Source of the DNA: Ensifer sp. PDNC004
GTDB lineage: Bacteria; Pseudomonadota; Alphaproteobacteria; Rhizobiales; Rhizobiaceae
Reading direction: 5' to 3'
Length of the DNA: 64,000 nucleotides
NCBI RefSeq assembly: GCF_016919405.1
Contig: NZ_CP070352.1
Location: 1,364,001-1,428,000 of the forward strand
Part shown: in pieces, positions 35,498-46,771 of the stretch
Numbering within the stretch: position 1 is the stretch's first letter
How the letters are laid out: each line of letters opens with the position of its first letter
Notes under the pieces: model-generated
Told to the model about the DNA's origin: nothing
Seen by the model: the letters and a program-made list of their open reading frames with translations, nothing else
The model's database searches: none
Translations under genes and position numbers: made by a program

Positions 35498-36673
35498 ATG
35501 GCGGGATCAAATCTTGACCGGCTTGTGAAAGACATGACTGCCTGGCGTCGCGACCTGCACGCGCATCCGGAATTCGGCTTCGAGGAACAGCGTACCTCAT
35601 CCTTCGTCGCGGCCAAGCTCCGGGAGTTCGGGCTCGACGAGGTGGTGGAGGGGGTCGGAGGCACCGGTGTCGTTGGCCGCTTGAAACGCGGCAGCGGCAA
35701 CCGCGCCGTAGCACTTCGGGCCGACATGGATGCGCTCAGGATACCGGAGCAGGGAGAACTGCCCTATCGCTCGACGAAGCCCGGCACCATGCATGCCTGT
35801 GGCCATGACGGTCACACGGCCATGCTGCTCGGCGCAGCCAAGATGCTCGCCGAAGATGGCGGCTTCGACGGCACTGCCTGTTTCATTTTCCAGCCGGCCG
35901 AGGAGTGGGGCAAGGGCGCGCTCGCGATGCTCGATGACGGGCTGATGGAACGCTTCCCCTTCGACGAGATCTACGGCCTCCACAACATGCCGGGGCTGCC
36001 CGTCGGCCGTTTCGAGACCCGCGTCGGCGCGATCATGTCGGCGGAGGACAATTTCGAGATCGTGCTTAGGGGCGTCGGCGGGCACGCGGCGCGGCCGCAC
36101 TGGGGCAATGAGACGTTGGTTGCCGCCTGCGCCACCGTCGTCAATCTGCAGACGATCGTCTCGCGCCGCCTGTCGCCGACGGATATCGGCGTTGTCTCTG
36201 TCACCGAGCTTTTGACCGATGGCACGCGCAACGCGCTGCCCGGTCTCGCCCGCATCCTCGGCGATGCCCGTAGCTTCCGCCCGGAGGTCAGCGCCAAGAT
36301 CGAGGCGGAGATGCGGGTGATCGCCAAGGGAACGGCGGATGCCTATGGCTGCGCGGTCGAGGTCAACTACACCCGCGAGTTCGTTCCGTTGATCAACGAT
36401 GCGGCCCTGACCGGCCACGCCTTTGCTGCGGCGGAAACGGTGTTCGGTGCGGCGAATGTCGCAACGGCCGCCGAGCCGATGACCGGCTCCGAGGATTTCG
36501 CCCGCTTCCTCGAACACGTGCCGGGTTGTTTCGTCTTCATCGGCAATGGCGAGGCATCGGCGCCGCTGCACAATCCGCGTTACGACTTCAATGACGACGC
36601 CCTGATCTTCGGCGCGCGTTATCACGCCGAGATTGTTCGGCAGAGGCTGGCGCCCGCCGAAAGCCGGCCATGA
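35498..36673 (+). CDS. M20 amidohydrolase, diaminopropionate operon
   Basis: Metal-dependent amidohydrolase of 391 residues in the hippurate-hydrolase-like M20D group, with RADMDALRIPE, HACGHDGHTAML (99-110), QPAEEWGKGA and the dimerisation segment VLRGVGGHAARP. Located directly after dpaL, it may free diaminopropionate from an acylated or peptide form. The stop overlaps an ATG of the next gene. It belongs to the same family as the enzyme at 15173-16330, so the two clusters share chemistry. Confidence 0.9.
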   Translation: MAGSNLDRLVKDMTAWRRDLHAHPEFGFEEQRTSSFVAAKLREFGLDEVVEGVGGTGVVGRLKRGSGNRAVALRADMDALRIPEQGELPYRSTKPGTMHACGHDGHTAMLLGAAKMLAEDGGFDGTACFIFQPAEEWGKGALAMLDDGLMERFPFDEIYGLHNMPGLPVGRFETRVGAIMSAEDNFEIVLRGVGGHAARPHWGNETLVAACATVVNLQTIVSRRLSPTDIGVVSVTELLTDGTRNALPGLARILGDARSFRPEVSAKIEAEMRVIAKGTADAYGCAVEVNYTREFVPLINDAALTGHAFAAAETVFGAANVATAAEPMTGSEDFARFLEHVPGCFVFIGNGEASAPLHNPRYDFNDDALIFGARYHAEIVRQRLAPAESRP

Positions 36674-37941
36674 ACCGAAATCCGCATGAAAGCAGGACAG
36701 AGATGCCATCTTCTTCCATAGATGCCGCGCGCCTGATCGGGCGTATCCGTGAGCTCGGCGACATCGGTCGCGATGCGGAGGGGCGATTGACCCGGCTCGC
36801 CGGCTCCGACAACGACAAGGTCGGTCGCGATCGTCTCGTGGCGTGGATCGAGGCGGCCGGGCTCGACGTTGCGGTCGACCGTATCGGCAACATCTTCGGC
36901 ATCTGGCGCGACGACGCGAACGGCGGCGAAGCGCCGGTCATGCTCGGCTCGCACATCGATACGGTCATCAATGCCGGCATCTATGACGGTTGTTACGGCG
37001 TGCTTGCCGGATTGGAAGTGATCGAGACGCTGAAGAGCAGTGGTGCGACGCCGGCCCGGCCGATCGTCATTGCCGCCTTCACCAATGAGGAGGGTGTGCG
37101 GTTTGCGCCCGACATGCTCGGCTCGCTCGTCTATGCCGGCGGTCTGCCGCTGGAGACGGCGCTTGCGACCATCGGCACGGATGGCTCGTTGCTGGGCGAG
37201 GAACTTGAGCGGATTGGCTATGCCGGTACCGTCGAGCCGGGGTTCCTCACCCCCCACGCCTATGTCGAGCTTCATATCGAGCAGGGGCCGGTGCTGCAGC
37301 GCGAGGGCTTTGCGATCGGTGCGGTCGAGAACCTGCAGGGCATCTCCTGGCAGCGCGTGACGATCGATGGCGTCGCCAACCACGCCGGCACGACACCGAT
37401 GGCGATGCGTTCCGACGCCGGTCTCGCCGCCGCCCGGGTTGGCCTGTTCCTGCGCGAACATATTGCCCGGTCGAACGCGCCGAGTGTCGCGACCATTGGC
37501 ACCATGCGTTTCGAGCCCGACGCGATCAACGTCATCCCGTCGCGTGCCACCTTTACCGTCGATCTGCGCGATCCGAACGAAGAACGGCTGCAGGCGCTCG
37601 AAACGGCACTTGCGGACTTCCTTGTCCGTATCGCCGAGGAAGAGGGGGTGACGATCGCCGTCGAGCGGCTTGCACGCTTCCAGCCGGTGGTCTTCGATCA
37701 GGGCATCGTCGCAGCGATCGAGGCTTCGGCCAGCGCGCGAGGCCTCAAGAGCCGGCGCATGACCTCGGGCGCCGGCCATGACGCCCAGATGATCGCGCGC
37801 ATCGCGCCGACGGCGATGATCTTCGTGCCGAGCCGCGACGGCATCAGCCACAACCCGCGTGAACACACGGAGCCGGACGAGCTCGTCGCCGGCGCCAATG
37901 TGTTGCTCGACGTGGTCGAGCGGATGGTGGGGAGTCGCTAG
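36670..37941 (+). CDS. Zn-dependent amidase, hydantoinase/carbamoylase (M20) family
   Basis: Amidase of 423 residues related to N-carbamoyl-L-amino acid hydrolase (HyuC) and allantoate amidohydrolase. Metal-site motifs are GSHIDTVINAGIYDG, NEEGVRF, the H of ELHIEQGP and the C-terminal ISHNPREHTEPDE; the dimerisation domain contains GVANHAGTTPM. It releases ammonia and CO2 from a carbamoylated or ureido amino acid. It overlaps the preceding stop (ATGA at 36670), but ATG at 36703, which has AGGACAG, may be the true start. It is the last gene of the operon. Confidence 0.9.
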   Translation: MNRNPHESRTEMPSSSIDAARLIGRIRELGDIGRDAEGRLTRLAGSDNDKVGRDRLVAWIEAAGLDVAVDRIGNIFGIWRDDANGGEAPVMLGSHIDTVINAGIYDGCYGVLAGLEVIETLKSSGATPARPIVIAAFTNEEGVRFAPDMLGSLVYAGGLPLETALATIGTDGSLLGEELERIGYAGTVEPGFLTPHAYVELHIEQGPVLQREGFAIGAVENLQGISWQRVTIDGVANHAGTTPMAMRSDAGLAAARVGLFLREHIARSNAPSVATIGTMRFEPDAINVIPSRATFTVDLRDPNEERLQALETALADFLVRIAEEEGVTIAVERLARFQPVVFDQGIVAAIEASASARGLKSRRMTSGAGHDAQMIARIAPTAMIFVPSRDGISHNPREHTEPDELVAGANVLLDVVERMVGSR

Positions 37942-38041
37942 AGGGGTAGGGGTATTGCGCGTCCGTTGATTAAACAGGATCGATGTCGCGCTTCCCTCTT
38001 CCCATCATGCCAAGGCTTGGCCCGAGCGTGCAGACGTCGCT

Positions 38042-38578
38042 TCAAGGCTCTTTTTTCGTGTGACCCGCACTTTTATGGGATCCCGCATCGCCCTTCTGCC
38101 GGGTGGAAGATTCTGGCCCGCTCCCCTCGGCGGGCTCTTCCGGTGTCTGGCGGAAAAGATTGAGGAAGCTGCTGCCGCCGTGCCATACGCTGCCGGTCGG
38201 TCCGTAATCGCGCCCGTCGCGCGAAGAGTGACGCTCGCTGTCTCCACCGCTCAGGCCGCTTCCGTCGATGACGCCGCCTCCGCCGCCTGCGCCGGTCCCA
38301 CCGGGCTCGCCACCCACGCCGCTACCGTCGCCGGAGCCCCAGTTGCCGCCACTCCCGTCACCGCCACCCTCGGTGCCGCCGCTCCCGACGTTTTCGCCGC
38401 CTTGGTCGCCGCCGCCCGGAGCACCTTCACCATTCCCGCCGCCGGTATTGGCGTCGTCCGCATGGGCGGCGGAAATCCAGGAAAGGCCCGCGGTAAAGCT
38501 CCCATCGCGCGGCAGGTCGCCTGCGAATGCAAGGGCCCCGATGGACAGGGCCGTCAGTCTCAGCAGGCGTGTCCTCAA
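38042..38578 (-). CDS. Exported Gly-rich protein, protease-less relative of the S8 N-terminus
   Basis: Small secreted protein of 178 residues starting with TTG at 38578, six bases after AAGGAG, exactly as in the S8 protease gene. Its leader (RTRLLRLTALSIGALAFAGD, then ISAAHADD) matches the subtilase leader, a long Gly/Ser/Asp linker follows, and SSFLNLFRQTPEE matches the subtilase's NLLDLFRGTPE. After that comes only a short polar tail ending KKEP: no catalytic residues. The upstream noncoding DNA is also alike (CGCCGTT-GCACAAGGAGAAA). It looks like a duplication that lost or never had the catalytic domain; a role as partner or inhibitor is conjecture. Confidence 0.7.
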   Translation of the reverse strand: MRTRLLRLTALSIGALAFAGDLPRDGSFTAGLSWISAAHADDANTGGGNGEGAPGGGDQGGENVGSGGTEGGGDGSGGNWGSGDGSGVGGEPGGTGAGGGGGVIDGSGLSGGDSERHSSRDGRDYGPTGSVWHGGSSFLNLFRQTPEEPAEGSGPESSTRQKGDAGSHKSAGHTKKEP

Positions 38579-38949
38579 GTCTTTCTCCTTGTGCGAACGG
38601 CGTTGTTGCGTCGTTCTGCAAGACCTTCTGCGCGTCATAGGACTGCAGCGCGTCGCGAATGAATTTCGCCGACAGCGACTTTTGCGAGTGCCTTGCATAC
38701 CGTTCAATCGACGCGGGGACAAGCTATTCGGGTGCCGCGCAAGGTGCGGGCCCATGGCGGTGGCCGCAACACGCCGATGATCGCGGGTTCGACGGGGGGG
38801 GGGCGCATTCGTCGATTGGGCGGGTCGGAAGCGCGCCTGCCACTCCGGTCAAACCCGAACGTGAAGGAGGAGGAGACCGTTGGCGAGCACCGGGAAATCC
38901 TGCGCGAATTGAAGGGGCCGTGACCGGCCCCTTCAGTGGGCTTTGCCGC
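38579..38949. other. Intergenic region upstream of the Gly-rich gene
   Basis: About 370 bases. It holds a run of ten G (38794-38803), the thiC terminator (38911-38934) and the promoter of the Gly-rich gene somewhere before 38579. I see no convincing gene: an open frame at 38693-38923 on the plus strand starts with TTG without a ribosome site and ends inside the terminator. Confidence 0.45.
38911..38934 (-). terminator. Stem-loop terminating thiC
   Basis: GAAGGGGCCG (38911-38920), loop TGAC, CGGCCCCTTC (38925-38934), perfect 10-bp stem 16 bases beyond the thiC stop. On the minus strand it is followed by AATTCG, so the U-tract is poor. Confidence 0.55.
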
Positions 38950-40845
<1,896 letters not shown>

Positions 40846-40877
40846 TCACCGCACGGAATCCTGGCTTCGATATCTGC

Positions 40878-40985
40878 ACCGTCCCTACGCCAGTATGAAC
40901 TGGATCAGGTTCAACGGGTCACTGCGCTATAGCCGGCAAGCCGGCCATCCAGCAGAATCTCAGCCCCTTGCGGGACCCCCCTGGT
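40878..40985 (-). ncRNA. TPP riboswitch (THI element)
   Basis: On the minus strand the leader reads GGGGGTCCCGCAAGGGGCTGAGAT, variable stem, then the conserved CTGATCCAGTTCATACTGG and CGTAGGGA. CUGAGA and the GAUC-UGGAUC-type core of the thiamine-pyrophosphate aptamer are both present in the right order. It lies about 105 bases before the thiC start, and TPP binding should repress thiC. Confidence 0.95.
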
Positions 40986-41089
40986 GAATGCCTGGATCAT
41001 AGCCATCGAACGGCCCGGGTCGTCAAGCGTGAATTCGCGTGTCGACAAAGATGCACCTAGTGCGTGTGTTTTCGGATTCGAATTTGGCG

Positions 41090-42454
41090 CTAGCGGCCGG
41101 CCTTTTCCGGTGCTGTCCGCTCGGCATAGTCGGCGCGGTTGATGCCGTGGCGCTGGAGCTTGTCGTAGAAGGTCTTGCGCGGGATGCCGAGCGCCTCGAT
41201 CGTCGCCTTGACGTCGCCGCGCTGGGCGCGCAGCGCCTCCTTCAGGATCTCCGCCTCGTAGCGTTCAAGCCGTTCCGGCAGCGCGAATCCGGGCTGTTCG
41301 GTAGGCGCAATCGTTTGGCCCAGCGGACCTTCCACACCAAGCGCCACCCGCTCGGCAAAATGCGAGAGTTCACGCACATTGCCCGGCCAGGCATGCGTCA
41401 CCAGATGCCGTTGTACGGCTGGAGAGATCATCGGCACGTCTCGCTTGAAGCGCTCGGCCGCCCGGGTCAGGAAGTGCGAGAAGAGCAGCGGGATATCGTC
41501 ACGGCGTTCGCGCAGCGGCGGGATCGACAGCGTCACGACGTTCAATCGGAAGTAGAGGTCTTCGCGGAAGTCGCCGCGCTCCGCCGGATTGCCGAGATCG
41601 ATCTTGGCAGCCGCGATGACGCGGATATCGACCGGACGAACCTGGTTGGTGCCAAGCGGCGTGATCTCGCGCGCTTCCAGAACGCGCAGCATCTTCACCT
41701 GCGTTGCCGGCGGCATCGCCTCGATTTCGTCGAGGAACAGCGTGCCGCCGCTCGCATGCTCGATCCGTCCGATGCGCTTCTTCAAGGCGCCGGTGAAGGC
41801 GCCCGGTTCATGGCCGAAGAGTTCGCTTTCGATGACCGTCTCCGGCAGAGCGCCGCAATTCAGCGCCACGAAATTGCCGTTGCGGCGGCGGCTCCAATTG
41901 TGAAGCAGGGTCGCCACCACCTCCTTGCCGCTGCCGGTCTCACCGGCGACGAGCACGTCGACATCGGTATCGGCGATGTGCCGGATCGTCTGGCGCAGGC
42001 GTTCCATGACCGGCGTCTGGCCGATCAGCGGCAGGCTGTCGCCGGCCGTCTCGGCGGCCCGCTTCAGTGCGCGGTTCTCCATCACGAGCCGGCGTTTTTC
42101 CAGAGCGCGATGCACGCTCTGCACCAGCCGGTCGGCGGCGAAGGGTTTTGGGATGAAGTCGTAGACGCCGTCCTGAAGCGCCTGCACCGCCATCGGGATA
42201 TCGCCGTGGCCGGTCACCAGGATCACCGGCAGGTCTGCGTCGAAGGCTTCGATGCGGCGGAAGAAGGCGAGGCCGTCGATGCCCGGCATGCGGATATCGC
42301 TGACGACGATGCCGTCGAAATTGGCATCGAGCGTCTTCAACGCTTCGGCGGCGCTGGCAAACGGGATGACGGTGAGGCCGGCGAGTTCCAGCGTCTGCGT
42401 CATCGCCTTGCGCAGATGGGTGTCGTCATCGACGAGATAGACGGTCGGCTGCAT
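41090..42454 (-). CDS. dctD: C4-dicarboxylate response regulator, sigma-54 activator
   Basis: NtrC-family activator of 454 residues. The receiver domain (1-120) has phospho-acceptor Asp53 in VVSDIRMPG and Lys in PKPF; the AAA+ domain (about 145-380) has Walker A GETGSGKE, the sigma-54 contact loop GAFTGA and Walker B TLFLDEIE; a Fis-type helix-turn-helix ends the protein (about 405-450: [22 protein letters not shown]). It activates dctA transcription with RpoN when the partner sensor detects succinate, malate or fumarate. Three bases separate it from dctB. Confidence 0.96.
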   Translation of the reverse strand: MQPTVYLVDDDTHLRKAMTQTLELAGLTVIPFASAAEALKTLDANFDGIVVSDIRMPGIDGLAFFRRIEAFDADLPVILVTGHGDIPMAVQALQDGVYDFIPKPFAADRLVQSVHRALEKRRLVMENRALKRAAETAGDSLPLIGQTPVMERLRQTIRHIADTDVDVLVAGETGSGKEVVATLLHNWSRRRNGNFVALNCGALPETVIESELFGHEPGAFTGALKKRIGRIEHASGGTLFLDEIEAMPPATQVKMLRVLEAREITPLGTNQVRPVDIRVIAAAKIDLGNPAERGDFREDLYFRLNVVTLSIPPLRERRDDIPLLFSHFLTRAAERFKRDVPMISPAVQRHLVTHAWPGNVRELSHFAERVALGVEGPLGQTIAPTEQPGFALPERLERYEAEILKEALRAQRGDVKATIEALGIPRKTFYDKLQRHGINRADYAERTAPEKAGR

Positions 42455-42457
42455 CGC

Positions 42458-44326
42458 TCAGGCCCTCTTCAGGCGAACCGTGAAAACGGTGCCCTTGTCG
42501 CTGGTGTCGACGGTGATATCGCCGCCATAATCGGCGACGATCTCCTTGGAGATGGCAAGGCCAAGGCCGAGGCCCTCGTCCTTCGAGGTGTTGAACGGCG
42601 TGAACAGATCCTCGCGGATATGCGGGGGAATGCCCGGGCCGTTGTCGGCAACGACGAGCGAAACCGTCCCGGACGGGCTCTCCTCGCAGCGCACGCGGAT
42701 CTCGGCATCGCCGCGCGCGCCGAGCGCTTCCAGCGCGTTCTGGAGAAGATTGATCAGCACCTGTTCCAGCCGGATGCGGCTGCCGAGCACGCGTAGGCCA
42801 TTTTCCGGCAGGTCGATGACGATCGCATCCATGCGGCCGGCAAAGCGGCTGCGCAGCAACAGCATCGCCCCTTCGATCACGTCGCGCATCGGCGTCGGTT
42901 CGGCGACGAAGCGGCCCTTGCGGGCAAAGCTTCTGAGTTCGTCGGTGATGGTGCCGACCCGGTCGGTCAGTTCAGCGATGCTGACGAGGTTCTCGACCGC
43001 GGTCTGCTGCTGGCCGCGATCGAGGAAGGTGCGGGCGTTGTCGGCATAGGCGCGGATGGTCGCGACCGGCTGGTTGATCTCATGGGCGACGCCGGCCGCC
43101 ACCTGGCCGAGGATCGCCAGCCGGTTCGCCTGGACCAGCTCCTGTTGCACCGCCTGCAGCTTTTCGCCGGTGCGCCGGTGGTCGGCGATCTCGGTTTCGA
43201 GATGATCACGGGCAAGGCTGAGGTCATGGGTGCGCTCCGCCACGCGGGTTTCCAGCTCGTCGCGGGCGGCGCGATCGCGCGCTGAGACGAGCGCCAGCGT
43301 CTGGCGGCGGCGCAGGAGGAAGGCGGTGAGCGCCAGTAGCGGTGCGAGAAGGGCGAGCGCAATCAGCCGGGCCTCGCGGGTTGCCGCCGAGATCGCGCCA
43401 TCGAGCGGCGCCAGCTGCTCCAGCCGCCAGCTTGTGGTCGGCACCATGGTTTCGACCCTGAGGAACCGCCGCTCGCTATCGCCGGGCAGGAGCGCGCGCA
43501 ACTCGCTGGAACCGTCGCTCGTCGGTTCGATGTCGCGGAAGGGCAACGGCAGCAGCGAAGCATCGCCGAACTGCAGGCTGTCGCGGATGGCGGCGACACG
43601 ATCGCGCGGAATGGTCCTCGTCGTCATGAAGCGCCAGGACGGGAAGCTGGTGATCAGCACGATACCGCGCCGGTCGGTGACGTAGACCGGCTTGCCGGAG
43701 GCGAGCCATTCGGCTTCCACGTCGTCGAATTCGAGCTTTGCGACGACGACGCCGATCGGACCGTCGGGACCCTGAACCCGTCGCGAAATGTAGAGACCGG
43801 GCCGCTTGCTGACGTTGCCCATGGCGAAATGCTCGGCCTTGCCGTCGCGCATTGCCATGCGGAAATATTCGCGGAAAGCATAGTCGTTGCCGACGAAACT
43901 CGTCGGCTCGCGCCAGTTGCTGGCAGCGACGGCAACACCATCGGGGCCGATCACATAGATGACGGCGGCATCCGTGTTGGCCGCCAGCGCCTGCAGCTTC
44001 TCGTCCAGCCGCTGCAGCGCCTGTGGGCTGCGGGTCGAAAGGGCCGCCTTCACCTCGACATCGTCGGCCAGCACCAGCGGCGTCGAGCGCTGGCGTTCAA
44101 GCACGGCGCGCAACAGCGAGGCCTTCAGATTGGCATCGATCCGGCTTTGGGCATCGACCGTTTCGAGCGCCTGGCTTCGGCCGTATTCGCCGGCGAGCAG
44201 GAGCGCGGCGACAAGCAGGGCGACGGCAAGGCCGGCAAAGACCAGCCAGGTGCGCCGCATCGACTGGTCGAGATCTGCCAGATTGAGGGGGGCGGAGAGG
44301 GCATCGAACATGGCCCAATTGTGCAT
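42458..44326 (-). CDS. dctB: C4-dicarboxylate sensor histidine kinase
   Basis: Membrane sensor kinase of about 622 residues. A first membrane helix ([20 protein letters not shown]), a large periplasmic sensor region with tandem PAS-like folds ([47 protein letters not shown]) and a second helix ([21 protein letters not shown]) lead to a coiled coil. The kinase core has phospho-His in [15 protein letters not shown]-box [10 protein letters not shown] and G-boxes NGPGIPP and GLGLGLAIS. Start codon choice is unclear: ATG 44326 (used), 44311 or 44401. It is divergent from dctA. Confidence 0.94.
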   Translation of the reverse strand: MHNWAMFDALSAPLNLADLDQSMRRTWLVFAGLAVALLVAALLLAGEYGRSQALETVDAQSRIDANLKASLLRAVLERQRSTPLVLADDVEVKAALSTRSPQALQRLDEKLQALAANTDAAVIYVIGPDGVAVAASNWREPTSFVGNDYAFREYFRMAMRDGKAEHFAMGNVSKRPGLYISRRVQGPDGPIGVVVAKLEFDDVEAEWLASGKPVYVTDRRGIVLITSFPSWRFMTTRTIPRDRVAAIRDSLQFGDASLLPLPFRDIEPTSDGSSELRALLPGDSERRFLRVETMVPTTSWRLEQLAPLDGAISAATREARLIALALLAPLLALTAFLLRRRQTLALVSARDRAARDELETRVAERTHDLSLARDHLETEIADHRRTGEKLQAVQQELVQANRLAILGQVAAGVAHEINQPVATIRAYADNARTFLDRGQQQTAVENLVSIAELTDRVGTITDELRSFARKGRFVAEPTPMRDVIEGAMLLLRSRFAGRMDAIVIDLPENGLRVLGSRIRLEQVLINLLQNALEALGARGDAEIRVRCEESPSGTVSLVVADNGPGIPPHIREDLFTPFNTSKDEGLGLGLAISKEIVADYGGDITVDTSDKGTVFTVRLKRA

Positions 44327-44352
44327 TCTTTCGCTCAAGCTTCCAGATGGGC

Positions 44353-44370
44353 TGTGCGGAAATCCGCTCA
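44353..44370 (+). promoter_or_regulatory. DctD-like upstream activator site
   Basis: TGTGCGGAAATCCGCTCA, a palindrome with seven of eight arm bases paired around AA, about 85 bases before the sigma-54 promoter of dctA. It resembles the DctD sites described upstream of rhizobial dctA. A second, weaker GTGCG/CGCAC inverted repeat lies at 44378-44399, so the two may be tandem sites. Confidence 0.6.
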
Positions 44371-44445
44371 ACTCTTCGTGCGCGCCAAGCCGCCCGCACA
44401 AAACATCCTCATCAATTCAAAGGGTTGGTTACTGCCGCGGCGAAC

Positions 44446-44461
44446 TGGCACGGCCGTTGCA
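44446..44461 (+). promoter_or_regulatory. Sigma-54 (-24/-12) promoter of dctA
   Basis: TGGCACG-GCCG-TTGCA matches the RpoN consensus TGGCACG-N4-TTGCW at every fixed position, with GG at 44447-44448 and GC at 44459-44460. Transcription should start near 44472, 80-odd bases before the dctA ATG. Confidence 0.9.
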
Positions 44462-44554
44462 AATGACATCCACATGACAGCCCGCGCTGTCGCGCATCGG
44501 AATTTGACCCGGGAGGCCCGGCATGACGCCGGACTGGGTGCAGTGGAGGATCTC

Positions 44555-45880
44555 ATGATTATCGAACAGTCCGCGGAACCGCGCGGCAAGACACCTTTCT
44601 ATCGCCATCTCTATGTCCAGGTGCTGGCGGCGATCGCCGCCGGTATTCTGCTCGGCCATTTCTATCCGTCGCTCGGCACGGAACTGAAGCCCCTCGGCGA
44701 CGCCTTCATCCGTCTCGTCAAGATGATCATCGCGCCAGTCATCTTCCTGACGGTCGCGACCGGCATTGCCGGCATGACCGATCTTGCCAAGGTCGGCCGC
44801 GTCGCCGGCAAGGCGATGATCTACTTCCTGACGTTTTCGACGCTGGCGCTGATCATCGGCCTGATCGTCGCCAATGTCGTCCAGCCGGGCGCCGGCATGC
44901 ACATCGATCCGGCTTCGCTCGACGTCAAGGCCGTGACGACCTATGCCGAGAAGGCGCATGAGCAGACGATCACCGGCTTCCTGATGGGCATCATCCCGAC
45001 GACGCTGGTCGGCGCCTTCGCCGATGGCGACATCCTGCAGGTGCTGTTCATTTCCGTGCTCTTCGGCCTGTCGCTCGCCATGGTCGGCAAGAAGGCCGAG
45101 CCGGTCGTCGACTTCCTGCATGCGCTGACGCTGCCGGTGTTCAAGCTCGTCGGCATCCTGATGAAGGCCGCCCCGATCGGCGCCTTCGGTGCGATGGCCT
45201 TCACCATCGGCAAGTACGGCGTCGGCTCGATCGCCAACCTCGCGATGCTGATCGGCACCTTCTACATCACGTCCTTCCTCTTCGTGTTCATCGTTCTCGG
45301 CGCCGTCGCCCGCTACAACGGCTTCTCGATCGTGGCGCTCATCCGCTACATCAAGGAAGAGCTGCTGCTCGTTCTCGGCACTTCCTCGTCGGAAGCCGCC
45401 CTTCCGGGCCTGATGAGCAAGATGGAAAAGGCCGGCTGCAAGCGCTCGGTCGTCGGCCTCGTCATCCCGACCGGCTATTCCTTCAACCTCGACGGCACCA
45501 ACATCTACATGACGCTGGCCGCGCTCTTCATCGCCCAGGCGATGGATATCCCGCTGTCGCTTGGCGACCAGGTGCTGCTGCTGCTCGTCGCGATGCTGAG
45601 CTCCAAGGGTGCTGCCGGCATCACCGGCGCCGGTTTCATCACGCTGGCCGCGACGCTCTCGGTCGTGCCGGCCGTACCGGTCGCCGGCATGGCGCTGATC
45701 CTCGGTATCGACCGCTTCATGTCGGAATGCCGCGCGCTGACCAACTTCGTCGGCAATGCGGTCGCAACCATCGTCGTTGCGAAGTGGGAAGGGGAACTCG
45801 ACGAGGCACAGATGGCCGCGGTCCTTGGTGGTCGCACGCCGGAAGCCTTGCGGCAGCCGGCCTTGCAGCCCGCGGAATAA
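44555..45880 (+). CDS. dctA: C4-dicarboxylate/proton symporter
   Basis: Inner-membrane DAACS-family transporter of 441 residues taking up succinate, fumarate and malate, essential in rhizobia for bacteroid nutrition. Family signatures: [19 protein letters not shown] at the N-terminus, [12 protein letters not shown], the substrate loop [18 protein letters not shown], the [14 protein letters not shown] motif and the re-entrant loop [16 protein letters not shown] at 44555 has GGAGG. Control by DctB/DctD and sigma-54 is visible in the upstream DNA. A strong terminator follows. Confidence 0.98.
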   Translation: MIIEQSAEPRGKTPFYRHLYVQVLAAIAAGILLGHFYPSLGTELKPLGDAFIRLVKMIIAPVIFLTVATGIAGMTDLAKVGRVAGKAMIYFLTFSTLALIIGLIVANVVQPGAGMHIDPASLDVKAVTTYAEKAHEQTITGFLMGIIPTTLVGAFADGDILQVLFISVLFGLSLAMVGKKAEPVVDFLHALTLPVFKLVGILMKAAPIGAFGAMAFTIGKYGVGSIANLAMLIGTFYITSFLFVFIVLGAVARYNGFSIVALIRYIKEELLLVLGTSSSEAALPGLMSKMEKAGCKRSVVGLVIPTGYSFNLDGTNIYMTLAALFIAQAMDIPLSLGDQVLLLLVAMLSSKGAAGITGAGFITLAATLSVVPAVPVAGMALILGIDRFMSECRALTNFVGNAVATIVVAKWEGELDEAQMAAVLGGRTPEALRQPALQPAE

Positions 45881-45917
45881 GTTTGCCTCCCAAGGCATGA
45901 CTGCGAAAGCAGTCCGG

Positions 45918-45953
45918 ACGCGGCTCGTGGCAACACGGGCCGCGTTTTCGTTT
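45918..45953 (+). terminator. Intrinsic terminator of dctA
   Basis: ACGCGGCTCGTG (45918-45929), tetraloop GCAA, CACGGGCCGCGT (45934-45945), one mismatch in twelve pairs, then TTTCGTTT. Confidence 0.85.
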
Positions 45954-45957
45954 GGGG

Positions 45958-46677
45958 CTACTGGCCGCTCAAGGTCATCTTCGACGTCTCAGGCGCGCCG
46001 GCGTTCAGATAGGCGACGAAGTCTCGGAGCATCGGCACCCGGCGCGGGCGGAAACTCTCCTCCGTCATCGCGACATCGACGATGCGGTCGACGCGGAACT
46101 TGCGGAAATCCTGGCGCAGGCAGCACCAGGCAAGCAGCACCAGCATCCGCTCGAGATAGACGATCGCCAGCGGCAGGACCTGTCGGTCGGTCCGCTGCTG
46201 GTCGGCGTCGACATAGCCAATCATGACTGCGCGCTCCTGCCAGCAGGCCTCACGCAAAAGAGCGACATCGGCAACCGGCGGCTCCCGGCGCTCGAAGCGG
46301 TAGACCTGCGATGCCGCATGCAGCGCCTGGCGCTGCAAGCGATCGGGCAGTGTCGCCGTTATCTTGGAAAGCACGGCGCCTGCGGCCGCCGCGAGATCCG
46401 GCTCTCCCATGTGCTGCACCTCGGCAAGGCCGAGCACCAGTGCCTCGATCTCCAGGCGCGTGAAGGTTTGTGGCGGCAAGGCGATGTCCTCCGTCAGCCG
46501 GTAGCCGAAGCCGCGCTCGCCGTCGATGACGGCGCCGGCGGCGCGCAGGCTGTCGATGTCCCGATAGAGCGAGCGCAATGACACGCCCGTTTCCTCGGCG
46601 AGGCGCGCGGCCGTTACCGGGGAGGGCAGTGTGCGAAGCGCCTGGAGCAGGCGGAACAGACGATCACTACGGGCCAT
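45958..46677 (-). CDS. WYL-domain transcriptional regulator (YafY-like)
   Basis: Regulator of 239 residues with an N-terminal HTH (MARSDRLFRLLQALRTL, VSLRSLYRDIDSLRAAGA) and a WYL-type ligand domain (from about 125: CWQERAVMIGYVDADQQRTDRQVLPLAIVYLERMLVLLAW, then FRKFRVDRI). The canonical W-Y-L triplet is replaced by variants. It is divergent from the glutathione S-transferase gene and may control it. ATG at 46677 is preferred; a 32-residue in-frame extension would run into the divergent promoter. Confidence 0.88.
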   Translation of the reverse strand: MARSDRLFRLLQALRTLPSPVTAARLAEETGVSLRSLYRDIDSLRAAGAVIDGERGFGYRLTEDIALPPQTFTRLEIEALVLGLAEVQHMGEPDLAAAAGAVLSKITATLPDRLQRQALHAASQVYRFERREPPVADVALLREACWQERAVMIGYVDADQQRTDRQVLPLAIVYLERMLVLLAWCCLRQDFRKFRVDRIVDVAMTEESFRPRRVPMLRDFVAYLNAGAPETSKMTLSGQ

Positions 46678-46771
46678 GACTTTGGAGGATAGAGGAAGCC
46701 TACTGACGAAAACTGGCAGTTGGCCGACTGTATAAGATCCGCATTGCCAAACGCAACCGAGGAACCAGACC

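Noticed and set aside
38060..38662. 200-codon plus-strand open frame opposite the Gly-rich gene
   Set aside because: Ala/Pro-rich shadow of the Gly-rich coding strand; the minus frame has a ribosome site, a signal peptide and a homologue in the window.
38693..38923. Possible 76-codon gene between the Gly-rich gene and thiC
   Set aside because: TTG start without ribosome site, crosses the G10 tract and ends inside the thiC terminator hairpin.
44429..45898. 489-codon minus-strand open frame opposite dctA
   Set aside because: Covers dctA exactly and reads as low-complexity charged sequence.
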